Shown one piece after another: positions 1 to 6,510 of a stretch of 64,000 nt of DNA. Source of the stretch: JASHPR01 sp963842355. Lineage in GTDB: Bacteria; Actinomycetota; Actinomycetes; Streptosporangiales; Streptosporangiaceae. The stretch is from NCBI GenBank assembly GCA_963842355.1, contig CAWJGC010000004.1, positions 806,001 to 870,000 on the forward strand, given 5' to 3'. A model generated the notes under the pieces. It was not told the origin of the DNA. It saw only the letters and a list, made by a program, of their open reading frames with translations, and did not search any database. Positions within the stretch are counted from its first letter, which is position 1. Each line of letters begins with the position of its first letter. The translations under genes and the position numbers were made by a program.

Positions 1-970
1 GGTACGCCAGCAAGGGAGGGGCCAGGTACGTGTAGGTGCCCGCGAGTTCGCACCTGGGCACGCTCGCCTCGAGCTGGGACAGCGCGGTCCCGGCATTGTC
101 GGTGAACACCACCCGGTACGACGCGTGACGCGCCGCAAGCTGCCGCATAAAGGAGATGTCGTCCTGGGTGTAGCCGATCTCGACCACTGCGCCGGGATGC
201 AGGGGCGAAAGGGCCGCCAGCTGCTTCGAATAGTTCGTGGTGGTGCCGATGCTGGCGCTTCCCCCCGCGCCCGCCGCGTTCGAGGTCGGGCTGCTGACCG
301 GCAGCACCGCGACCGGCGTGATCCCTTCGCCGAGGAGAGAATTCTGAAAGCTTGCGGATTGTGACTCCGCGAAAGGACTCGTGTCATAGAGGATGGCGAT
401 CTTCGACACACCCAGCTTATGGATCGCGCCGGCCAGCTCCCCCGGGAGCACGCTGTCGCTGGGATCGCCGACCATGAGCGCGTCGCTGTCGCCGTTCCCG
501 AAGATGCTCGTCGTGAAGAAGTTCGGATCTGTGGCCGTGGGATCGAAAAGGTAGACGTTGTTCTGCTGGGCGATGGGCACAGCGGGCGACGTGAGAAGCG
601 AGCCGTAGTCGGACACCAGCACGTCGACGTGGCGTTGCTGCACGAGATCGAGGTACTCCTGCGCTGCGGTGGAGACGCTGCCCTGGTCGTCAAGGGCGAC
701 GACGCGCACCGGCATCCTGCGACGCCACGCGCGAACGTACATGCCGCCCGACGCGTTGACCTCGTCAGTCCAAAAGCGCAGTCCGGCTAGCTGCGCCTGC
801 GACGGCTCGGCGAACGCGCCGACGCCTGCGTAGAGGGTACCGACCGTCAGCTCCGGGCGGCCCCCGGCCGGAGCCGAGCTATCCGGCCCGGAACCGCACG
901 CGGCGATGCCGAGGATGACGCCGAGGATCAGGAGTGCCGCGGGCACTGCCCGTATCCACCCGATACCCAA
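1..970 (-). CDS. Substrate-binding lipoprotein of a branched-chain amino acid-type ABC transporter (3' end outside window)
   Basis: Reading the minus strand from a TTG at 970 (preceded by AGGGG; an in-frame GTG at 1006 is an alternative) gives an uninterrupted frame that runs off the window start. It opens with a lipoprotein signal peptide: charged WIRAVP, a hydrophobic LLILGVILG stretch, then the lipobox IAAC. The mature part resembles type I periplasmic binding proteins of the Leu/Ile/Val family: TVGTLYAGVGAFAE, then LRFWTDEVNASGG, and a VSDYGS...TSPAVPIAQQ segment. The likely role is an extracellular membrane-anchored ligand binder feeding an ABC importer or acting as a sensor. No permease or ATPase gene is visible. 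A decayed copy of its 5' end lies at 1591-1707. Confidence 0.75.
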   Translation of the reverse strand, partial: MGIGWIRAVPAALLILGVILGIAACGSGPDSSAPAGGRPELTVGTLYAGVGAFAEPSQAQLAGLRFWTDEVNASGGMYVRAWRRRMPVRVVALDDQGSVSTAAQEYLDLVQQRHVDVLVSDYGSLLTSPAVPIAQQNNVYLFDPTATDPNFFTTSIFGNGDSDALMVGDPSDSVLPGELAGAIHKLGVSKIAILYDTSPFAESQSASFQNSLLGEGITPVAVLPVSSPTSNAAGAGGSASIGTTTNYSKQLAALSPLHPGAVVEIGYTQDDISFMRQLAARHASYRVVFTDNAGTALSQLEASVPRCELAGTYTYLAPPLLAY

Positions 971-1024
971 TCCGTCACCCCTGTCTGCATTGACCGTCGC
1001 GCCCACGATTGGGGCGATCGAGCA

Positions 1025-1052
1025 TTGCCAACTGGTCACTCATTGTTATAAC
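1025..1052 (+). promoter_or_regulatory. Promoter of the first nif11-like gene, with downstream leader hairpin
   Basis: TTGCCA at 1025-1030 and TATAAC at 1047-1052 are 16 bases apart in an AT-rich pocket of an otherwise very GC-rich region, as expected for a housekeeping-sigma promoter. The segment recurs almost unchanged at 2392-2421. The leader to the ATG at 1167 is about 110 bases. It ends in a short hairpin (CCCGTT at 1132-1137 pairs with AACGGG at 1141-1146) just before the GGAAGG/GGGGGG ribosome-binding region. Overlap with the lipoprotein 5' region means both genes are served from this interval. Confidence 0.5.
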
Positions 1053-1166
1053 CTTATTACGTACGGCAATCATCGCACGCGTGTGGCGGTAGACCGGTCC
1101 GCGGGCAGCTACGTTCTGCGGGGCACCGGAGCCCGTTCAAAACGGGAAGGAATCGGGGGGATTTAC

Positions 1167-1418
1167 ATGGCCACCGTCGTTGAAATGATCACCAAGGTCC
1201 AGCAGGACGCGAGCCTGCGCCAGGCGCTCCAGGCGGCCACCGACACCGGCGGCCAGGTCGCCGCCTTCAAGGCGGCTGGCCTCGAGGTGACCGCGCAGGA
1301 CATCGCGAACGCCCAGGCATCCGCGCATCAGGGCGAACTCTCCGACGCCGACCTCGAGCACGTGGCTGGCGGCGCCATCCTCGCCGAGGGTGCCGCGGCG
1401 TATCTTTTTGAGACCTGA
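1167..1418 (+). CDS. Nif11-type RiPP precursor peptide, copy 1
   Basis: 83 residues from the ATG at 1167, chosen because both copies share it together with the purine-rich ribosome site just upstream. Residues 1-69 form a Nif11-like leader: an amphipathic helix-rich N-terminus, then GELSDADLEHVAGG with the double glycine at 68-69 typical of cleavage by a C39-type peptidase/ABC exporter. The predicted core after GG is 14 residues, AILAEGAAAYLFET, with no Cys, so classical lanthionine chemistry is not obvious. No modifying enzyme or exporter is adjacent. The leader differs from copy 2 at only three positions (19, 48, 54), while the cores differ after the first two residues. Family assignment is by motif; core processing is inference. 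Confidence 0.8.
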   Translation: MATVVEMITKVQQDASLRQALQAATDTGGQVAAFKAAGLEVTAQDIANAQASAHQGELSDADLEHVAGGAILAEGAAAYLFET

Positions 1419-1590
1419 TCGCCCACCGGGCGTGCCTTCTCGAAGAGACGCTCTCGCCGAGGTCTGTGGACGGTGGCCATCCGGAATCCGGGAGCAAGCC
1501 GTTCGGCGCGTCGCTTGCTCCCTCTCCTGGCCCCGAGCGATCCGCCCATGCCGACCACCCGGCCGGCTTCATGATCGCGGGCGCTGTCCT
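1419..1590. other. 3' flank shared by the two nif11-like units, otherwise no gene seen
   Basis: The first 55 or so bases after the stop (ACCGGGCGTGCC...CTCTCGAAG...GACGCTCTCGC) are repeated after copy 2 at 2776-2825, so the duplication reaches past the gene. The rest up to the lipoprotein remnant shows no convincing coding signal on either strand. Confidence 0.5.
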
Positions 1591-1707
1591 CTATGCCCGT
1601 GCACAGCCGGAAGCAGCCGGACTCACCTGGGCACAGCGCGAATCTGGGGCGGCGATGCCGAGGATCAGGAATGCCGCGGGCACTTTCCGTATCCACCCGA
1701 TGCCCAA
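1591..1707 (-). pseudogene. Decayed 5' fragment of the solute-binding lipoprotein gene
   Basis: A minus-strand frame from TTG at 1707 repeats the signal peptide of the lipoprotein at 1-970 (LGIGWIRKVPAAFLILGIAA), then loses the lipobox Cys and stops after about 38 codons at 1591. The DNA match extends across the upstream region to about 1766. This places a lipoprotein 5' end before both nif11-like copies and shows that the repeated unit once contained lipoprotein promoter plus nif11-like gene. Confidence 0.7.
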
Positions 1708-1807
1708 TCCGTCACCCCTGGTCTGCACGGACCGTGCGCCCACGGATGGCCGTGATCGAGCATCGCCCGGGCATCGAGCCGGTTCCCGGTTCGCTGCGCT
1801 GCCACGA

Positions 1808-1972
1808 CGCCGGTCATGTCGCCGGCCCGCCGTAGCCGCCCGCCGCCGTAGCCGCCCGCCGCCGCCGCCGCGCCGCCCGCCGCCGCCGTAGCCGCCCGCC
1901 GCCGCCGCCGTAGCCGCCCGCCGCCGCGCGTAGCCGCCCGCCGCCGCCGTAGCCGCTCGCCGCCGTAGCCGA
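1808..1972. repeat. GC-rich tandem repeat built on GTAGCCGCC(CGCC)n
   Basis: About 165 bases composed of irregular units of GTAGCCGCCCGCCGCC. All six frames stay open only because the sequence is low-complexity, so overlapping frames here are not counted as genes. It ends directly against the dispersed palindromic repeat that begins at 1975. Confidence 0.8.
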
Positions 1973-1974
1973 CG

Positions 1975-2105
1975 ATGAATGTGAACTTGCTGTACACGGG
2001 TGTACACCAAACTCGCATCCACGCGGCCAGGATGCCGGGACGGCGGGCCGACGTCCGGGACGAAGACCCCGAAACTGGGCGAAAAGGTATCACGGTGGCT
2101 GGCGG
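1975..2105 (+). repeat. Dispersed repeat with palindromic end, copy 1
   Basis: Begins ATGAATGTGAAC, then a GTACAC/GTGTAC inverted pair, then GCCGGGACGGCGG, CCGGGACGAAG, GGCGAAAAGGTATCACGG. The same series occurs on the opposite strand at 25138-25266, with the palindromic end better preserved there. The length is about 130 bases with no coding capacity. It could be a REP/MITE-like element or a regulatory sequence. Only two copies are visible in 64 kb. Confidence 0.6.
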
Positions 2106-2238
2106 TTTGGCGCCCAACCCCCGGCTAACCGCACTGTCTACTGGTGGGCGCTCTAGCGCCCGGTTCAGCCCCGGCTCACGGCCTGCGCCTGGACCGGTCA
2201 GCTAGGGCCTTCATGATCGAATATGCGTTTGACGGCGT

Positions 2239-2385
2239 CAGGAGATCCTGGCCCCGGACCTGGGCATCGCGCGGGCACGCCTGCGGCAACTGGCCGACGA
2301 TGCCGGCCTGCGGTGTACGGTGCCGGGCCCGGGCGGCGACCAGCCTGCATGGCCCTGGGAACGCATGGCTGGCACTGCGGCCTGA
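2239..2385 (+). pseudogene. Possible 3' remnant of an unidentified gene
   Basis: A short frame ends at the TGA at 2383-2385 and reads QEILAPDLGIARARLRQLA, then a Gly/Pro-rich stretch and PAWPWERMAGTAA. It looks like the C-terminal end of a real protein, with no start or ribosome site and a stop 3 codons upstream. No family is recognised. It lies between the dispersed repeat and the second nif11 promoter. Confidence 0.2.
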
Positions 2386-2391
2386 CGTGGT

Positions 2392-2421
2392 TTGCCAACT
2401 GGTCACTCATTGTCATATTAT
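2392..2421 (+). promoter_or_regulatory. Promoter of the second nif11-like gene, with leader hairpin
   Basis: TTGCCA at 2392-2397 and TATTAT at 2416-2421, 18 bases apart, copy the promoter at 1025-1052. The roughly 110-base leader is also conserved, including the CCCGTT/AACGGG hairpin at 2498-2512 before the ribosome site. Conservation of the whole leader while the flanks have drifted suggests it is functional or very recently duplicated. Confidence 0.5.
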
Positions 2422-2532
2422 GATTACATAAGGAAATCATCGCACGTGCGTGGCGGTAGAACCAGCCCGCGGGCAAACGTCCTGCGGGGCACCGGAGCCC
2501 GTTCAAAACGGGAAGGAATCGGGGGGATTTAC

Positions 2533-2775
2533 ATGGCCACCGTCGTTGAAATGATCACCAAGGTGCAGCAGGACGCGAGCCTGCGCGAGGCGCTGCAGGC
2601 GGCCACCGACACCGGCGGCCAGGTCGCCGCCTTCAAGGCGGCTGGCCTCGAGGTGACCGCGCAGGACATCGCGGACGCCCAGGCGTCCGCGCAGCAGGGC
2701 GAACTCTCCGACGCCGACCTCGAGCACGTGGCTGGCGGCGCCATAGTCGACGCAACAGTGTTCCTTTGTAGCTGA
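2533..2775 (+). CDS. Nif11-type RiPP precursor peptide, copy 2
   Basis: 80 residues from the ATG at 2533. The 69-residue leader matches copy 1 except Q19E, N48D and H54Q and ends in the same ADLEHVAGG double-glycine site. The predicted core is 11 residues, AIVDATVFLCS, with a single Cys near the C-terminus. Near-identical leaders with divergent cores are the usual pattern for Nif11 precursor families, where one processing system acts on many substrates. No maturation gene is visible here, so processing would have to be supplied from elsewhere. Confidence 0.8.
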   Translation: MATVVEMITKVQQDASLREALQAATDTGGQVAAFKAAGLEVTAQDIADAQASAQQGELSDADLEHVAGGAIVDATVFLCS

Positions 2776-3762
2776 TCGCCTACCGGGCGTGCCCTCTCGA
2801 AGCGACGCTCTCGCGGAGGTCTGTGGAACCTTGCGCGGCATCCGCCAGCTATAAGCGGGTACCCGTCGCCGGACGCTGCGTTCCGCAGACCATGCGCGGG
2901 CCAGGCAGGCGCAGCCCGCTGCGTTGCCCAGCGCCGTAGAGCAACAGAAGCGCCACGGCGCCAGGCAGCACAGTTGCGCCCCAGCCCAAGCGATACCCCC
3001 CGATATCAGTTCGGCTGATCCCGCGGCTCCAGACCCGGGCCATTTCAGGTCGGGCCCGGCAGGCGAGAGGCCGGCCCAACCGGACCGGCCTCGCGCTGCT
3101 TGCCACCTTGATTGCGGTCAGAGGCGGCAATAGGCCCGGTCAGCCGGGCGCTGTGGTCGACGTTACCAGTGACACATCTGTGACGAGGGAGTTTCTGCAG
3201 GTCTGACGGGGCCAGTGTGTCAGTTCATGCCCGTGGTGTTGATACGGGCGCGGCCGGGCGGTGGGGGAGGCGGCGGGTGCGGGCCGTGGGGGAGCGGCGG
3301 GGCGGGCCGTGGGGAGCGGCGGGTGCGGGCCGTGGGGGAGCGGCGGGTGCGGGCCGTGGGGGAGCGGCGGGTGCGGGCCGTGGGGGATGGTGGCTGCCGA
3401 CGGTGGCGGAGATGGCTGACCCCGCCCGCTGGGGATGGCGGCGGCCGACGGGTGCCGAGGGATGGCTGACCCGGCCCGTTGGGGATGGTGGCGGAGATGG
3501 CTGACCCCGCCAGCATGGGAGCAATGGCGGGGCCGAGGGGGACAGCCGTCGCCGCAACCGTGATAGGCCGTACTCGGGGGGGCGAGTTCGGCACGATCCT
3601 CGCAGGCTGGGCGAATCACCGTACGATATCGGCGGCCAGCCTGCGCTGTCGCGGATTCCCGCGAATTCTCATCGTTCCCATGCGACACGCTGGCGTCTTG
3701 CCCACCGGGTGGCCCGGTGCGACAGTATCCACGTGTACTGGCGGCGGTGAGGGAGGCTGGGC
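2776..3762. repeat. Non-coding interval with two GC-rich tandem repeat blocks
   Basis: After the shared 3' flank (to about 2825) I see no supported gene up to the GTG at 3763. Roughly 3262-3395 holds four to five copies of a 24-base unit (CGGCGGGTGCGGGCCGTGGG plus GGAG). About 3406-3515 holds a second imperfect repeat around GATGGCTGACCCCGCCCG. Long frames on both strands are composition artefacts (Pro/Arg/Gly strings). A weak hydrophobic 93-codon minus-strand frame at 2849-3130 has no ribosome site and no recognisable family. Confidence 0.6.
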
Positions 3763-5232
3763 GTGGGCTACCTGCTCCGGATGTCCGGCGAGATCCGCGA
3801 CTGGCTGGCTGATCTTCGCGACAGCGACCCCCCGGCGGCCATGCTGGTCGGCTCGGCGCTGGTCGCCCTGATCGGCGAGGGCGCCAGCCTCGGGGCCCCG
3901 CTGGTCAACTCCCTGCGCGGGTCTGCCGGGGAGGCCGACTGGCCCCGGGCCCTGGACTACTCCTACCAGGACCGGCTGGAACGGCTGCAGATCCTGCGCC
4001 GTCGCGCGGCCGATGCGGCGACGCTGGCCCAGGACATCCGGCAGCAGGTCACCGATCTGGAGTCGCTGGAAGCAGAGCTCCAGGATCAGCGCTGGCGCGA
4101 GCTGGCCGAGGGGAGGCCGGAGGCCGCGAAGGAGGTGGTTGCGAAGCTGGGCACGGCCCAGAGCCAGCTCGCCGAGCTGCGTCGGCTGCTGCCCGGCGTG
4201 ACCGAGGCCGAGCGGCAGCTCAAGGCGACCAGCCTGCGGCTGGCGGCCCGGGTCGACGCGTTCAGGACCAGGAAGGAGGTCCTGAAGGCGACGTACGAGG
4301 CGGCCCGAGCCGTGCGCGAGGTGGACGACGCCTTCACCGCCTCGGGCCCCGGCCCCGGCGACAGCCCCGGCCCCGGCGACAGCCCCGGCCCCGGCGACAG
4401 CCCCGGCCCTGGCGACAGCCCCGGCCCTGGCGACAGCCCCGGCCCTGGCGACAGCCCCGGCCCTGGCGACAGCCCCGGCCCTGGCGACAGCCCCGGCCCC
4501 GGCCTAAGCCCCGACCCAGGCCCCGGCCCCGGCCCCGGCGACAGCCCTGGCCCTGGCCCAAGCCCCGACCCAGGCCCCGGCCGGGGCGCCAGCGCCCCCG
4601 GCGGCGGCCAGCACGACGGCCGTGACGTCCCGGCCGGCGAGGCGGCGGACGAGCTCCGCGAGATCACCGCCGAGATCGAACGCGAACTGGCCCGCGAGGT
4701 CTCGGCCGAAGACCTGATGGAGTTGCGGCCCGGCGCGCCTGGCGCCCCGGACGACGATGACATCCGCATCCTTTTCGCCGTCGAGCCCGCCGGGACCGCG
4801 CTGCTCATCGCCGTGCTGGAGGGCCGCGAGGCCGTGGAAGACCAGCGTGACGAGGCGGTCGTGCTCTCGGCGGACCTGCTGCGGGGCGCCCGGGCGGGCC
4901 AGGCTCCGGAGGCGGCGGCCTACGGCTTCGACGACGTGCCGTCCTTTCTCGACGAGTTCTTCCCGGGCAGCGCGGACGAGGTCGAGGTCGGCGCGGCGGC
5001 GCTGGCCGCCAGGAACCGCGCCCGCACGCTGGCCGAGCAGCGCATTCAGCGCGGGCTCACCCAGGCCCAGGTGGCCCAGCGGATGGGCGTGCGGCAGGAG
5101 CGGGTCTCGGCCATCGAGCGCGCCGAGCCCGGCGCCACCGAGGTCCGCACCCTGGCCGGCTACGTCGAGGCGCTGGGCGGCCGGCTGGAGATCATCGCGG
5201 ACTTCGGCGAGGAACGCGTCGTGCTCCGCTGA
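3763..5232 (+). CDS. Single-chain HigB-like toxin / HigA-like antitoxin fusion with coiled coil and GPGDSP repeats
   Basis: 489 residues from the GTG at 3763, with GGGAGG 8 bases upstream. Residues about 8-52 resemble the N-terminal half of Gp49/HigB (RelE-like) toxins: IRDWLADLRDSDPP, then LGAPLVNSLRG. Residues about 70-188 form a charged coiled coil. Residues about 195-276 hold nine or so GPGDSP hexapeptides and variants. At about 319 the missing toxin half appears: MELRPGAPGAP...DIRILFAVEPAGTALLIAVLEG. Residues about 423-480 are an XRE helix-turn-helix of HigA type (RGLTQAQVAQRMGVRQERVS, then LAGYVEALGGRLEIIADF). HigB and HigA are normally separate genes. The split toxin fold, the fusion and the repeat linker are unusual. 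Activity as toxin or only as regulator is unknown. Confidence 0.6.
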   Translation: MGYLLRMSGEIRDWLADLRDSDPPAAMLVGSALVALIGEGASLGAPLVNSLRGSAGEADWPRALDYSYQDRLERLQILRRRAADAATLAQDIRQQVTDLESLEAELQDQRWRELAEGRPEAAKEVVAKLGTAQSQLAELRRLLPGVTEAERQLKATSLRLAARVDAFRTRKEVLKATYEAARAVREVDDAFTASGPGPGDSPGPGDSPGPGDSPGPGDSPGPGDSPGPGDSPGPGDSPGPGDSPGPGLSPDPGPGPGPGDSPGPGPSPDPGPGRGASAPGGGQHDGRDVPAGEAADELREITAEIERELAREVSAEDLMELRPGAPGAPDDDDIRILFAVEPAGTALLIAVLEGREAVEDQRDEAVVLSADLLRGARAGQAPEAAAYGFDDVPSFLDEFFPGSADEVEVGAAALAARNRARTLAEQRIQRGLTQAQVAQRMGVRQERVSAIERAEPGATEVRTLAGYVEALGGRLEIIADFGEERVVLR

Positions 5233-5244
5233 CCCCGGTAAGGG

Positions 5245-5691
5245 TCAGGAACGCTCGGTCCGCGGCTCGCAGATGACCAGCGGTATCTCGCGGTGGGCGC
5301 GGCGCTGGTACCCGGCGTAGCCCTGGTAGGCGGCGACCACGCGCGGCCACAGTTCGGCCCTCTCGTCCGGCGCCGCCGGGCGGGCCCGGACGGGCCGGCG
5401 CCGCCCGGCCATGATCAGCTCGGCGTCGGGATGGGCGATCAGGTTGCGGTACCAGTCAGGGTCACGGTCGTCTCCGCCCTTGGAGGCCACCAGCACGATC
5501 CGGTCACCGTCGATCACCGGCGCCGTGAGCATGGTCGAGCGCGGCAGGCCCGACTTGCGGCCCACGGTGTGCAACTCGACGACGGGCATCCCGAAGGCCG
5601 AGCCGAGCACCCGGCCGCCGGTCAGGTGCAGGATCGTCCGGTGGGCCTGGGTCATCGCCTTGAAGGCCAGGTCGGTCACGTACCGCTGCAC
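5245..5691 (-). CDS. Deazaflavin (F420)-dependent nitroreductase-family oxidoreductase
   Basis: 148 residues, the usual length of the DDN family. The N-terminal helix (FKAMTQAHRTILHLTGGRVLG), the LHTVGRKSGLPRSTML segment that contacts F420, the VLVASKGGDDRDPDWYRNL motif and HPDAELIM are all characteristic. These split-barrel proteins use reduced F420 or related flavins to reduce varied substrates; the substrate here cannot be told. It ends 12 bases from the convergent fusion gene and starts divergently, about 140 bases from the transglutaminase-like gene. Confidence 0.85.
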   Translation of the reverse strand: MQRYVTDLAFKAMTQAHRTILHLTGGRVLGSAFGMPVVELHTVGRKSGLPRSTMLTAPVIDGDRIVLVASKGGDDRDPDWYRNLIAHPDAELIMAGRRRPVRARPAAPDERAELWPRVVAAYQGYAGYQRRAHREIPLVICEPRTERS

Positions 5692-5829
5692 GCTGTGTTC
5701 TCCCGCTCGCTCCCGCGGCGCGTTAGCGCTTATGGCGCGACCTTAGACCCCGGCGGGCGGCAGGCCAACCCGCACCGCGACCACGTCGCTGACATGAGGT
5801 GTCAGGAATAGCCGGGTAGTGTCCGCCAG

Positions 5830-6495
5830 ATGACCCCCGCACAGAACCCGGCCGCCCGGCCGGCGCTGTCCTGCTACACCCGGCCGGCGGCCATGACCTC
5901 GGCGGGCCGGTTCGCGCCGCTGCTCGCCGCGCTGCCGGGCGACGTCGCCGGCCTCGCCGCGGTCGCGCAGGGACTGCTGGTGCACGAGCACATGGCGCCG
6001 GCCTACGGTGTGACCCTGTCCGACGAGGAGCGCGCCAGCGTGCACATCCGCCCCGTCGAACAGATGCTGGAACGGATAACGGCCCGGGACTCCCGCCCGC
6101 TCACCGACCCCCGGCCCGTGGCGGAACGGCTGGCCGTGAACTGCCGGCACTTCACGGTCCTGATGGTCGCCATGCTCCGGGCCCAGGGCCGGCCCGCCCG
6201 GGCGCGCTGCGGGTTCGGCGGGTACTTCACCAGCGGGTTCTTCGAGGACCACTGGGTCTGCGAGTACTGGCACTCCGACCAGCGGCGCTGGATCCTGGTC
6301 GACGCCCAGATCGACGACCGGCAGCGCGGCTGGTTCCCGATCGATTTCGACGGCCATCTGAGGTCAGCCCGGGCCGGCCAGCTCATGACCGCGGGCGGCG
6401 GCGCACAGCCTCGACTCCCGGCACCTGGGCCTGATCGACGCCCCGGCGTGATAGGTGTGGTCAGGACGCCGCGGGAGGCCCGCAGCCTCGAGTAG
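5830..6495 (+). CDS. Transglutaminase-like domain protein with unrecognised C-terminus
   Basis: 221 residues. The papain-like catalytic set is visible: Cys in AVNCRHFTVLMVAMLRAQG, His in FEDHWVCEYW, Asp in WILVDAQIDD. Bacterial proteins of this type (annotated transglutaminase-like superfamily) are putative cysteine proteases or amidases. After WFPIDFDG the sequence stops resembling the family, and the last 45 residues are Arg/Pro/Gly-rich. Another frame in the same stretch ends SRHLGLIDAPA, so the 3' end is probably altered by a frameshift or truncation. It lies 15 bases upstream of the amidase. Confidence 0.65.
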   Translation: MTPAQNPAARPALSCYTRPAAMTSAGRFAPLLAALPGDVAGLAAVAQGLLVHEHMAPAYGVTLSDEERASVHIRPVEQMLERITARDSRPLTDPRPVAERLAVNCRHFTVLMVAMLRAQGRPARARCGFGGYFTSGFFEDHWVCEYWHSDQRRWILVDAQIDDRQRGWFPIDFDGHLRSARAGQLMTAGGGAQPRLPAPGPDRRPGVIGVVRTPREARSLE

Positions 6496-6510
6496 CCCAG
6501 GGGGCAGCCG

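Noticed and set aside
2849..3130. 93-codon minus-strand frame with a hydrophobic stretch
   Set aside because: No ribosome site, no recognisable domain, composition as expected by chance in this GC-rich spacer.
3140..3688. Long Pro/Arg/His-rich frames over the 3.2-3.5 kb repeats
   Set aside because: Open only because of tandem repeats lacking stop codons; all frames look similar.
4086..4808. Minus-strand Gly/Pro/Ser-rich frame opposite the fusion gene
   Set aside because: It mirrors the GPGDSP repeat; no ribosome site and no family resemblance.
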